Positions 15,269 through 23,608 of a stretch of DNA of 32,303 bases are shown one piece after another (the first letter of the stretch is position 1; every line of letters begins with the position of its first letter). The notes beneath the pieces were generated by a model, which was given only the letters and a program-made list of their open reading frames with translations, was not told the DNA's origin and ran no database searches. Origin of the DNA: Pseudonocardia sp. (GTDB lineage: Bacteria; Actinomycetota; Actinomycetes; Mycobacteriales; Pseudonocardiaceae); assembly GCA_016794615.1 (NCBI GenBank), contig JAEUJO010000241.1:1-32303 (forward strand), given 5' to 3'. The translations under genes and the position numbers were made by a program.

Positions 15269-18200
15269 TCAAACCGGGTCTCCCGGCGTTGCGGCGTCCG
15301 GGGCGGGCGGGCCGGCCGGGCGCGACGCGGCCCGGCGCGCACGGCGAGCGCGCGGCGCGACCACCGGCTCGGGAGCGGGCGGTGTGGCAGCGGCGCCTGC
15401 ACCGGGCTCCTCGGCGTGCTCCCCGGCCGGGCGCGCGCTGGGCACGGTGACGACCCCGACCGTCGGTGCGTCGCCCGTGGTCACCGTCGGTGCGCCGACG
15501 GTACGGGTCACGCGGCCACGCCTCCGTCGACCCACCGGTTCCGGCCTGTCGACGGTCTCCGACCCGGGCGTGACAGCCCCGTTGGTTCCGCTCTCTGCGG
15601 TCGGCAGGCCCGGCGTCGCCGTGTCGATCCGGCCGTTCGGTGCCGAGCGCCGGTCGCGCTCGGCGGCCAGCGCCTGCTCGACGACGATCTCCTCGACGTC
15701 GTCGCGCACGGTCTCGACGGTCGCGGGGACCACCGCCGACGCCGTGGGCTCCGGCTCGACCGGCTCCGGTGCGCCGACGTCCGAGCCGGCCTCGCCGCGG
15801 TCCGGCTCGACCGGCACCACCTGGCCGTGCCCCGCCTCGTCCGGCCCCGCCTCGTCCGGCCCCGCCTCGTCCGGCACGGTCTCGTCCGGCACGGTCTCGT
15901 CCGGGGCCGCAGGTGAGGCCTCCTCCGAGGCCGCGGGCGCGAGCGCCGACAGATCCGGTACCAGGGCCGCGGGGAGGCGCCGGCCCCGGTCTCCGTTCGC
16001 CTCGTCGCGCCGTCCCCGGCCGCGACCGCGCCGCCCACCGGTGTCGCCGTTGCGCTCGCGCTCCCCCCGGTCGCGCCCGTTCGGCTCGGTCACAGGCCCG
16101 GTCGCGACGATCACGCCACGGCCTCGGCAGTGTTCGCACGGTGTCGAGAAGTGCTCGAGCAGACCGCCGCCGACCCGTTTGCGGGTCATCTGGACCAGAC
16201 CCAGCGACGTCACCTCGGCCACCTGGTGCCGGGTGCGGTCGCGGGCAAGGCACTCGGTCAGCCGCCGCAGCACCAGGTCGCGGTTCGCCTCGAGCACCAT
16301 GTCGATGAAGTCGATCACGATGATGCCGCCGATGTCACGCAGCCGCAGCTGGCGCACGATCTCCTCGGCCGCTTCGAGGTTGTTGCGGGTGACCGTCTCC
16401 TCGAGGTTGCCCCCGGAGCCGGTGAACTTGCCCGTGTTGACGTCGATGACCGTCATCGCCTCGGTGCGGTCGATCACCAGCGTGCCGCCCGAGGGCAGCC
16501 ACACCTTGCGATCCAGCGCCTTGAGCAGCTGCTCGTCGATCCGGTACTCCTCGAAGACGTCGCGCGGGCCGATGTGGCGATGCAGCCGGCCCGTGAGCTC
16601 GGGCGCCACGTGCCCGACGTAGTTGGCCACCGTCTCCCACGCGTCGTCGCCCGCGATGACGAGCCGGGAGAAGTCTTCGTTGAACTGGTCCCGCACAACC
16701 TTGATCAGCATGTCCGGCTCCTCGTAGAGGAGCACGGGTGCCTTGGGCCTGTTCGGGCCGGTCTTCTCGGCCTTCTCCTTGACGACCTCCCACTGTGCCT
16801 GCAGCCGGCGGACGTCGCGCTCGAGAGCCTCCTGCGTCACCCCTTCCGAGGCGGTACGGATGATCACGCCCGCCTCGCTCGGCACGATCTCGCGCAGCAG
16901 GTCCTTCAGCCGCTTGCGCTCGATGTCCGGCAGCTTGCGGCTGATCCCCGCCGCGCCGCCCGAGGGGACGTAGACCAGGAACCGGCCGGCGAGGCTGATC
17001 TGTGTGGTCAGGCGGGCCCCCTTGTGCCCGACCGGGTCCTTCGTGACCTGCACGAGAACGCTGTCGCCGCTGGACAGCGCCTGCTCGATGCGGCGCGCGC
17101 GGCCGCCGAGCCCGGCGGCGTCCCAGTCGACCTCGCCCGCGTAGAGCACGGCGTTGCGGCCGCGCCCGATGTCGACGAACGCGGCCTCCATGCTCGGCAG
17201 CACGTTCTGCACGCGGCCGAGGTAGATGTTGCCGACCAGGGAATTGGTGGCCGAGCCCGAGCCGCCGGCTCCATTCGTGACGAAGTGCTCGACGAGCACG
17301 TGGTCTTCGAGGACGCCGATCTCGACCCGGTCGCCGCGCTCACGAACCACCATCGACCGCTCGACGGACTCCCGGCGCGCCAGGAACTCGGCCTCGCTGA
17401 GGATCGGCACCCGGCGGCGGCCGGCGTCGCGCCCGTCTCTGCGGCGCTGGCGCTTGGCCTCCAGGCGGGTCGAACCGCGGACGCTCTGCACTCCGTCGCC
17501 GTCGGCGTCGTCGGGCCGCTCCCGCGGAGCCCGGACCTTGACGACCGTGTGCGGCGGGTCCGACTCGTCGTCCGCGGAGGGGTCGTCGCCCGACCCGCGG
17601 CGACGGCGACGGCGACGGCGACGGCGCGAGGCACCGGCCTCGTCGTCGGTCTCGTCGGCGACCGCACCCGGCTCCTCGACGGCCGTGTCGGCGCCGTCGG
17701 TCTCGTCGGCATCGCCCTCGTCGGCATCGGTGTCCGAATCGGCCTCGGTGCCGTCGCCCTCGCCACCCCGCCCGCGACCCCGCCCGCGGCGCCCGCGGCG
17801 ACGCCTGCGGCGCGCACCGCCCTCGTCGGAATCGTCGTCCGCCCGGTCGTCGTCGGTGTCGGCCGGGCCCGCGGCCTCGTCGGTCGGCGGTTGGTCGGCC
17901 ACGGCATCGAGTGGTGACCCCGGCGCGGCGGCCTCGGCCGCGGCGCGGCCGGGCTGACCACGGCGGCGGGTGCGGCGGACCGGCTCGTCCGCGGCGGGCT
18001 CGGTGGCGGTCTCGGTCGCGGGCTCAGTGGCGGTCTCGGTCGCGGGCTCGGCGGCGGGCTCGGCGGCACGACGCCGGCTGCGCCGGACGGGCGGCTGGAA
18101 GACGGGCGCGGGCGGCGCGAACAAGGGCGCCAGCACGGCCGGCTCGTCGGCCGGGCCCGCGGGCTCGTCGACGACGCCCGGCTGCTCCCCGGCGAGCAGG

Positions 18201-18463
18201 ACGTCCTCCGCCGGAGGCGCGGGCGCCGCGGCCAGCTCCGGCACCAGCAGGACCGCGACCTGCTCCGCCGTCTTGCGGTTCACGCTGGACTGGACGCTGC
18301 GGGCGGCGAACCCGAGCTCCAGCAACGCGGCCATCACCTCCCGGCTCGTGCGACCGAGGAGCTTGGCCAGCGCGTGCACCCGCAACTTCTCGGGCAGGTC
18401 GTCGAGGCCGGATAGGGTGACCGGCCCGCCGGTGGGACCGGCGGGCGAATCGCTGTTCGTCAT
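15269..18463 (-). CDS. rne: Ribonuclease E/G family endoribonuclease with IF2-N-like N-terminal domain
   Basis: 1064 residues. The start at 18463 has GGAGGA upstream. Residues about 25-70 (VHALAKLLGRTSREVMAALL, ELGFAARSVQSSV) resemble the IF2 N-terminal domain. Next comes a disordered acidic and arginine-rich region to about 400, with runs of arginine and TETATEPA repeats. The S1 domain begins near 410 (NIYLGRVQNVLPSMEAAFVD). The DNase I-like catalytic domain has its metal-binding aspartates in VIDVNTGKFTG (about 674) and VIDFIDM (about 717), and the zinc link in CEHCRGRG (about 776). The C-terminal tail is again low-complexity, with five DEAGP/DETVP repeats. The enzyme starts mRNA decay and processes rRNA; the disordered flanks probably bind RNA and partners. 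The position before rplU-rpmA is standard. Confidence 0.95.
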   Translation of the reverse strand: MTNSDSPAGPTGGPVTLSGLDDLPEKLRVHALAKLLGRTSREVMAALLELGFAARSVQSSVNRKTAEQVAVLLVPELAAAPAPPAEDVLLAGEQPGVVDEPAGPADEPAVLAPLFAPPAPVFQPPVRRSRRRAAEPAAEPATETATEPATETATEPAADEPVRRTRRRGQPGRAAAEAAAPGSPLDAVADQPPTDEAAGPADTDDDRADDDSDEGGARRRRRRGRRGRGRGRGGEGDGTEADSDTDADEGDADETDGADTAVEEPGAVADETDDEAGASRRRRRRRRRRGSGDDPSADDESDPPHTVVKVRAPRERPDDADGDGVQSVRGSTRLEAKRQRRRDGRDAGRRRVPILSEAEFLARRESVERSMVVRERGDRVEIGVLEDHVLVEHFVTNGAGGSGSATNSLVGNIYLGRVQNVLPSMEAAFVDIGRGRNAVLYAGEVDWDAAGLGGRARRIEQALSSGDSVLVQVTKDPVGHKGARLTTQISLAGRFLVYVPSGGAAGISRKLPDIERKRLKDLLREIVPSEAGVIIRTASEGVTQEALERDVRRLQAQWEVVKEKAEKTGPNRPKAPVLLYEEPDMLIKVVRDQFNEDFSRLVIAGDDAWETVANYVGHVAPELTGRLHRHIGPRDVFEEYRIDEQLLKALDRKVWLPSGGTLVIDRTEAMTVIDVNTGKFTGSGGNLEETVTRNNLEAAEEIVRQLRLRDIGGIIVIDFIDMVLEANRDLVLRRLTECLARDRTRHQVAEVTSLGLVQMTRKRVGGGLLEHFSTPCEHCRGRGVIVATGPVTEPNGRDRGERERNGDTGGRRGRGRGRRDEANGDRGRRLPAALVPDLSALAPAASEEASPAAPDETVPDETVPDEAGPDEAGPDEAGHGQVVPVEPDRGEAGSDVGAPEPVEPEPTASAVVPATVETVRDDVEEIVVEQALAAERDRRSAPNGRIDTATPGLPTAESGTNGAVTPGSETVDRPEPVGRRRRGRVTRTVGAPTVTTGDAPTVGVVTVPSARPAGEHAEEPGAGAAATPPAPEPVVAPRARRARRAASRPAGPPAPDAATPGDPV
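15834..15908. repeat. rne: Five 15-base tandem repeats inside rne
   Basis: Five copies of a 15-base unit resembling GCCTCGTCCGGCCCC encode DEAGP three times and DETVP twice in the C-terminal tail of RNase E/G. The unit is a multiple of three, so copy-number change keeps the frame. Confidence 0.9.
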
Positions 18464-18483
18464 GCAACTCCTCCGCCCCCGGG

Positions 18484-18546
18484 CGCCTCATCGGGAGGCG
18501 GCCGCGCGGGGGCCCGTGCGTCTCTCCCCGAGCGGTGCGCGGGGAG
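18484..18546 (-). promoter_or_regulatory. Two stem-loops in the rne leader region
   Basis: CGCCTC/GAGGCG with a 5-base loop (18484-18500) lies just upstream of the rne ribosome-binding site. CTCCCCG/CGGGGAG with a 9-base loop (18524-18546) lies further upstream. They could shape the rne 5' leader, or the outer one could be the terminator of the preceding DUF2344 gene. Confidence 0.5.
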
Positions 18547-18600
18547 CAATCCTGTGCCGCTGTATTCGTGCGCGACGCCGCGCCATCCCTCCGGCGTCGG

Positions 18601-19371
18601 TCAGGATCGGGTGGTAACCCGGTCCGGGCCGAGCGGATCGGTGAGGCGGCCCCGGTCGTCGAGCAGGCCCTGCGCCATCCGGGTCGCCTTCGCGGGAGCC
18701 GGCAGCTTGAGACCTGCGACAACATCGAGCGCGCCCAACACGTCGTCGGGCCGAACGGCGGGTGTCGTCTGCCGCACGACCGCGGTCATTATCGCACAGT
18801 CCGTCGTGCCGGGGGCGGACCTCGACGCCGGTGCCGACACGATCACGCCGACGAGCGCGCCGCGCACGTCGATCCGGCGCCGCCCCGAGGGCGTCACCCG
18901 CTCCACGACGACGGCGTCCGCCCCCTCCACCGCGACGACCGCGCGGCGCAGGTCGTCCGGGCTGACTCCGGGCAGCTCGATGCGCCATCTGCTCGCGTCG
19001 ATCCGCTCGGCCAGCGGTGTGCCCTCAGCCTCCGTGGCCGCGAGCACGTCCAGCCCGGCGGGCAGCGCGGCGTCCAGTGCGGCAGCGAGGTCCGCGGGAT
19101 CCAGCGGGCGGATGAGCCCGATCTCCATGTACTCGGCCTCGCTCGCGGCGCCGGTGGGCGCGGCCCCGATCCACGACAGCCGCGGGTGGGGGGAGAACCC
19201 GTGCGAGTGCGCGACGGGAATGCCGGCCCGGCGCACGGCGCGCTCCACGCTGCGGGCGACGTCCCGGTGGGACAGGAACCGCAGCCGCCCGCGTTTGGCG
19301 AACCGGACGCGGATGCGCTGGACCGTCGGAGGTGCCGGATTCGCCGCCTCACCGGGCCGCACACGCGCCAT
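18601..19371 (-). CDS. TIGR03936 / DUF2344 radical-SAM-associated protein
   Basis: 256 residues from the ATG at 19371; a start 10 codons upstream is possible. It contains the DUF2344 motifs VRFAKRGRLRFLSHRDVARS, ERAVRRAGIPVAHSHGFSPH and EAEYMEIGLIRPLD. The family is nearly always next to TIGR03960 radical SAM proteins and can be fused to them; its biochemical role is unproven, but the conserved pairing with rne and rplU suggests a link to RNA or tRNA modification (inference). A TACGCT hexamer 7 bases before the ATG suggests a leaderless mRNA. A GNAT gene separates it here from its radical SAM partner. Confidence 0.9.
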   Translation of the reverse strand: MARVRPGEAANPAPPTVQRIRVRFAKRGRLRFLSHRDVARSVERAVRRAGIPVAHSHGFSPHPRLSWIGAAPTGAASEAEYMEIGLIRPLDPADLAAALDAALPAGLDVLAATEAEGTPLAERIDASRWRIELPGVSPDDLRRAVVAVEGADAVVVERVTPSGRRRIDVRGALVGVIVSAPASRSAPGTTDCAIMTAVVRQTTPAVRPDDVLGALDVVAGLKLPAPAKATRMAQGLLDDRGRLTDPLGPDRVTTRS

Positions 19372-19378
19372 GGCTCGC

Positions 19379-19384
19379 AGCGTA
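19379..19384 (-). promoter_or_regulatory. Candidate -10 element of a leaderless DUF2344 transcript
   Basis: TACGCT (TANNNT) ends 7 bases before the ATG at 19371. No ribosome-binding site is seen. It falls within the longer alternative reading frame, so it also argues for the shorter start. Confidence 0.45.
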
Positions 19385-19440
19385 CGGGGTGGCACGACCA
19401 CCTCAGGACCCAGCGGATCTGCCGACCGGACGCCGCGACC

Positions 19441-19935
19441 TCAGTCGGCGACGGCCAGCGGGTCGAGCACCAGCAGCGACTCCCCCGCCGGCCGGAACCC
19501 TGCGCGCATGTAGAACGAGGCGCTGCTGCCGGTCGGGGCGAGCACGAGGCGCCGGTACCGCCGCTCCCGCGCGTGCTGGACGGCGCGGGCCAGCAGCGCG
19601 CCCGCGATACCGCGATCGGCGAAGGCGCTGAGCACGAACGCGCTGCCGACCTGCCCGATCCGCCCGCTGCGGGCGCCCGGGCGGGGCATGTGCACGATCT
19701 CGACCACGTTGATCGAGCCCACCGGCGTCCAGCCGCCGCGTTCCGAGCCCGCCTCGGCCAGCCAGAACGTCCGCCGAGGCAGCTCGAGACGCCACCACTG
19801 CGCGAACGCGGCCTCGAACCCCGGATCGTCGACGGGACGCCCGGCGCGTTCCTCCAGCCAGGCGCGGCGCAGCGCGGCGAGAGCGGCCTCGTCGCGTGCG
19901 TCGGCCACCCGTACGACGAGGTCCGGCTCAGCCAC
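19441..19935 (-). CDS. GNAT family N-acetyltransferase
   Basis: 164 residues covering a single GNAT domain: VRVADARDEAALAALRRAW at the start, VGSINVVEIV for the central strand, then the acetyl-CoA loop QVGSAFVLSAFADRGIAGAL and a C-terminal SSASFYMRAGFRPAGESLLV. The acetyl-CoA loop is somewhat unusual (ADRGIAG rather than RGxGxG/A). The substrate is unknown. Its start overlaps the end of the radical SAM gene by 8 bases, so it is translated from the same mRNA. Confidence 0.88.
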   Translation of the reverse strand: MAEPDLVVRVADARDEAALAALRRAWLEERAGRPVDDPGFEAAFAQWWRLELPRRTFWLAEAGSERGGWTPVGSINVVEIVHMPRPGARSGRIGQVGSAFVLSAFADRGIAGALLARAVQHARERRYRRLVLAPTGSSASFYMRAGFRPAGESLLVLDPLAVAD

Positions 19936-21913
19936 CCGGTCGGGGCCCGGTGCTCGCCCGAAGTGCGGTCACCGGGATCAGCGGCAGCAGGGTGGTGCCG
20001 CTCGGCCCGACCTCGATGTCCGTGCCCGTCGACGGGCACACGCCGCAGTCGAAGCAGGGCGTCCACCGGCAGTCGTCCTGCTCCCGGCCGGCCAGCGCGT
20101 CCTGCCAGTCGTCCCACAGCCAGTCGCGCTCCAGCCCGGAGTCGAGATGGTCCCAGGGCAGCACCTCGACACGGTCGCGCTCACGCGTGGTGAACCAGTC
20201 CAGCGAGACCCCGAGCGGCTCCAGCTCCGCGGCGCAGGCGTCGACCCACCGCTGGTAGGAGAAGTGCTCGGTCCACCCGTCGAACCGGCCGCCCGCACGC
20301 CACACCCGCTCGATCACCCGACCGACCCGCCGGTCGCCGCGGGCGAGCAGGCCCTCGATCAGCGAGGGCTGCCCGTCGTGGTAGCGCATGCCGACGTTGC
20401 GGCCCAGCTTGCGGTCCGCGTTGACGGCCTCGCGCAGCGCGCGCAGCCGCCTGTCGACGACGTCCGGATGCGCCTGTGCCGCCCACTGGAACGGCGTGTG
20501 CGGCTTGGGCACGAACCCGCCGATGGAGATCGTGCAGCGCACGTCGTTGCGTCCCGAGGCGGCCCGCCCGGCGCGGATGACGTTGTGCGCCATGTCCGCG
20601 ATCTGGACGACGTCGCTGTCCTCCTCGGTGGGCAGGCCGCACATGAAGTAGAGCTTGACCTGGCGCCAGCCCTGGGCGAACGCCTCGGAGACGGTGCGGA
20701 TGAGGTCGTCCTCCGACACCATCTTGTTGATCACCCGCCGGATCCGCTCCGACCCGCCCTCGGGGGCGAACGTGAGCCCGGAGCGGCGGCCGTTGCGGCT
20801 GATCTCGTTGGCGAGGTCGATGTTGAAGGCGTCGACGCGGGTGCTCGGCAGGCTCAGCGACGTGTTCGTGCCCTCGTAACGGTCGGCGAGGCCCTTGGTG
20901 ATCTCGGCGATCTCGGAGTGGTCGGCCGACGACAGCGACAGCAGCCCGACCTCGTCGAACCCGGAGGCGCGCACCGCGGCGTCCACCATCTCGCCGATCC
21001 CGCGAAGCGACCGCTCCCGGACGGGGCGGGTGATCATCCCGGCCTGGCAGAAGCGGCAACCGCGCGTGCAGCCGCGGAAGATCTCCACGCTGGCCCGCTC
21101 GTGCACGGTCTCCGCCATCGGCACGAGCGGCGTCTTCGGGTAGGGCCAGGTGTCGAGGTCGACGGTGGTGCGCTTCTGCACGACGCCGGGAACACGGGCC
21201 TCGCTCGGCACGACCTCGGCGATCGCGCCGTCCGGACCGTAGGAGACCGCGTAGAGCGACGGCACGTAGCAGCCCGGCGTCCCCGCCAACCGCAGGAGGA
21301 GCTCGCGGCGTCCCCCGGGCCGCCCGGCGGCCTTCCAGTCGCGGACGACGTCGGTGATGTCGCCGACGACCTCCTCCCCGTCACCGATCGCAGCGACGTC
21401 GACGAAGTCCGCGATCGGTTCCGGGTTGAACGCGGCGTGCCCGCCCGCCACGACCACCGGGTGGTGCTCGCCGCGGTCGACGGCGTGCAGCGGGATGGCG
21501 GCCAGGTCGAGCGCGGTGAGCAGGTTCGTGTAGCCGAGCTCGGTGGAGAAGCTGACCCCGAGCACGTCGAAGGCCCCGAGCGGGCGGTGCGCGTCCACGG
21601 TGAACGCGGGCACCCCCGCCGCACGCATCAGCGCCTCGAGGTCCGGCCACACCGCGTAGCAGCGCTCCGCCAGCGCGTCGGCCCGCTCGTTCAGGATCTC
21701 GTAGAGGATCTGGATGCCCTGGTTGGGCAGGCCGACCTCGTAGGCGTCGGGGTACATCAGCGCCCACCGGACCAGCGCGCCGTCCCACGGCTTGATCCGG
21801 GCGTTCAGCTCACCGCCGACGTACTGCACGGGCTTCGCGACCCGCGGCAGCAACGCCTCGAGGGCGGGGAAGACGGACGGGGCCGCCCCGGTGGTGCTCA
21901 GGTCGCCGGTCAC
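19928..21913 (-). CDS. TIGR03960 family B12-binding radical SAM protein
   Basis: 661 residues from the GTG at 21913, chosen because a TACGCT hexamer lies 8 bases upstream and the family's conserved N terminus (LLPRVAKPVQYVGGELNARI) begins soon after; the open frame extends further upstream without family support. The N-terminal third is a cobalamin-binding-like domain (VLGVSFSTELGYTNLL, VVAGGHAAFNPEPIADF, GDGEEVV). The radical SAM domain has the CxxxCxxC cluster motif in RGCTRGCRFCQAG. The C terminus has further cysteines (CFDCGVC), which may bind another metal cluster. Function is unproven; it pairs with DUF2344. Confidence 0.93.
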   Translation of the reverse strand: MTGDLSTTGAAPSVFPALEALLPRVAKPVQYVGGELNARIKPWDGALVRWALMYPDAYEVGLPNQGIQILYEILNERADALAERCYAVWPDLEALMRAAGVPAFTVDAHRPLGAFDVLGVSFSTELGYTNLLTALDLAAIPLHAVDRGEHHPVVVAGGHAAFNPEPIADFVDVAAIGDGEEVVGDITDVVRDWKAAGRPGGRRELLLRLAGTPGCYVPSLYAVSYGPDGAIAEVVPSEARVPGVVQKRTTVDLDTWPYPKTPLVPMAETVHERASVEIFRGCTRGCRFCQAGMITRPVRERSLRGIGEMVDAAVRASGFDEVGLLSLSSADHSEIAEITKGLADRYEGTNTSLSLPSTRVDAFNIDLANEISRNGRRSGLTFAPEGGSERIRRVINKMVSEDDLIRTVSEAFAQGWRQVKLYFMCGLPTEEDSDVVQIADMAHNVIRAGRAASGRNDVRCTISIGGFVPKPHTPFQWAAQAHPDVVDRRLRALREAVNADRKLGRNVGMRYHDGQPSLIEGLLARGDRRVGRVIERVWRAGGRFDGWTEHFSYQRWVDACAAELEPLGVSLDWFTTRERDRVEVLPWDHLDSGLERDWLWDDWQDALAGREQDDCRWTPCFDCGVCPSTGTDIEVGPSGTTLLPLIPVTALRASTGPRPGG

Positions 21914-21921
21914 GCTGCACC

Positions 21922-21927
21922 AGCGTA
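21922..21927 (-). promoter_or_regulatory. Candidate -10 element of a leaderless radical SAM transcript
   Basis: TACGCT (TANNNT) ends 8 bases before the GTG at 21913; no Shine-Dalgarno sequence is present. Confidence 0.45.
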
Positions 21928-22035
21928 GCCCCGCTGTCGCCCGGCGCCGCATCGCGCCCTGCTGGTCACGTGCCGGTGTCGACGACGGGTGCACCGGGTG
22001 GGACGCTGACCGAGCCACCTCCCGAGGAGCTCGTG

Positions 22036-23583
22036 ATGAGCACGCCCGACCCCGCCGCACGTCGGTGGGCCGTGCTCGACGTCGCGGCGCCTGCGACGCT
22101 CGCCGCGGTGGCGGCCGCCGCAACTGCGCTGCCGTGGTGGCAGGCGGACCGGGGCGCCGTGCTCCTCGGCACGGGACCGGTGACCGAGCTGCCGCCGGAC
22201 ACCTGGACGGGCGTCGAGATGATCGGGCCGTGGGCCGTGGCGGTCGCGGTACCTGCGGGGATCGCGGTGCTGGCGGCCGCTCTCGCGATCCTCGGATCCG
22301 TTCGGGCCGCGCGGCCGGCGGCGCCGTCCCGATGGGCGGCGTGGGCCGGGTCGTTCGCGGCCGCCGCACGGTGGGCGGCGGTTGCGGCAGGTCTCGCAGC
22401 CGTCGCCGGCGCGGGGCGCGTGCTCCTGGGGTGGGGCGCGTCGGGGGCGGCCGGGGTGTGGTCTGCGCTCGCGGCCGGGCTCGCGGCGGGGGCCACCGCG
22501 CTTCCCCGGAGCGCGGCGGCCACCGGCACGCCGAGCGACCCCGCCCGCCCAGGTGCGCGTTCCGGCACGGCGGATTTCGCGTTCCGGCTCACGCCGTCGC
22601 GGGCCGCCGCGACCCTGGCGCTGGTCGCTGCGGTCGGCCTCCCGCTCGCCGTGGACCAGGCAGGCGTCCGGCCGCACCGGGACGCGGCCGCACCGTTCGT
22701 CCCGGTCGCCGCAGTCGGCGCGTTCCCCCTGCGCAGCGGCGCGGCCGGGCTCGCCGCGGCGGACGACGTGTGGCCGGTGCTCGCCGATGGCTCGCCGGGG
22801 GTGGTCAGCCGGACAGGTATCGTCGTCGCGGGCCCGGACGGCCGGGCGCGCGTGCTCGCCCGGACCGATCGTGGTGCGCCTGCGCCGATCGGGGTGGTCG
22901 GCGACCGGGTCGTGCACTGGACCGCGTCCGACGTCATCACGATCACCCAGCTGCAGGCGGGTTCACCGCTGGAGGTCGTCCTGCGCGACGTCACCGAGGC
23001 GGGGACGCTCGGCGCCGACGGCTCGCTGTGGCTGCGTTCGGACGCCGACCCGGTGGGCACCGTCCGCCGCCTGGACGTCGCCGCCCTCGACGGACAGCAA
23101 CGAATCGCGGTCACCTACCTCCCGGTCGTCACGATCCAGGAACCCGACCCACCCGTCGATCTCCGGACCGTGCTGCCCGTTCCGGGTGGGGGCCTGCGGA
23201 CCGTCTCCGGAGGCGGGCGGCTGGAGATGTTGACCGGCACCGCCGCGGGGATCGCCACGACCCCGCTGGCCGGGTCCCGCTGCGGCGCGGCCGGGACCGC
23301 CGGCCTCGATCACGCCGTCGCCGACGGGTCGGGGATCTGGTTCGTGCTCGCGGGCGCCGACGGCGACCGGCTCGCCCACCTCGACCCGAACGCGGGGAGC
23401 ACGGTCCGCACGGTCCCGGCCGTGCTGCCGGGAGCGGTGACGGCTCTGACGGCGCCGGGCGACGGCTCGCTGCTCTTCGTGGCCCGGGACGAGCGGGGTG
23501 CGGCGCTGTGGCGGCTGCCTGACGCCGACGAGGCGCTGGACCCGGCCGCTGCCGCGCCGGTGACCTGCCCGCCGGGACCCTGA
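22036..23583 (+). CDS. Unrecognised membrane protein: about five helices plus a large extracytoplasmic domain
   Basis: I do not recognise this family. It has 515 residues from the ATG at 22036, which has GAGGAG 6 bases upstream. About five hydrophobic segments lie at residues 14-34, 62-88, 108-128, 138-156 and 188-206. A soluble region of about 300 residues follows, predicted outside the membrane. It is rich in short beta-strand patterns such as GPDGRARVLARTD, GADGSLWLRSD and GDGSLLFVARDE, suggesting a beta-propeller-like or repeat fold (inference). Two cysteines (in GSRCGAAG and at PVTCPPGP) could form a disulfide. It diverges from the radical SAM gene and converges on the TspO-like gene. 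Confidence 0.8.
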   Translation: MSTPDPAARRWAVLDVAAPATLAAVAAAATALPWWQADRGAVLLGTGPVTELPPDTWTGVEMIGPWAVAVAVPAGIAVLAAALAILGSVRAARPAAPSRWAAWAGSFAAAARWAAVAAGLAAVAGAGRVLLGWGASGAAGVWSALAAGLAAGATALPRSAAATGTPSDPARPGARSGTADFAFRLTPSRAAATLALVAAVGLPLAVDQAGVRPHRDAAAPFVPVAAVGAFPLRSGAAGLAAADDVWPVLADGSPGVVSRTGIVVAGPDGRARVLARTDRGAPAPIGVVGDRVVHWTASDVITITQLQAGSPLEVVLRDVTEAGTLGADGSLWLRSDADPVGTVRRLDVAALDGQQRIAVTYLPVVTIQEPDPPVDLRTVLPVPGGGLRTVSGGGRLEMLTGTAAGIATTPLAGSRCGAAGTAGLDHAVADGSGIWFVLAGADGDRLAHLDPNAGSTVRTVPAVLPGAVTALTAPGDGSLLFVARDERGAALWRLPDADEALDPAAAAPVTCPPGP

Positions 23584-23608
23584 TCCCGGTCGGCGTCGTC
23601 CGTGGCGC

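Noticed and set aside
15834-15908. Short regular repeats as a possible CRISPR array
   Set aside because: The units are 15 bases with no spacers and lie in frame inside rne.
16130-17917. 595-codon plus-strand open frame
   Set aside because: It is antisense to the catalytic domain of RNase E/G and has no recognisable domain.
19688-21928. 746-codon plus-strand open frame
   Set aside because: It lies fully antisense to the GNAT and radical SAM genes, with composition typical of a shadow frame.
21914-22369. Upstream extension of the radical SAM gene
   Set aside because: The extra 152 residues are Pro/Arg-rich, lack family similarity and overlap the divergent membrane-protein gene.
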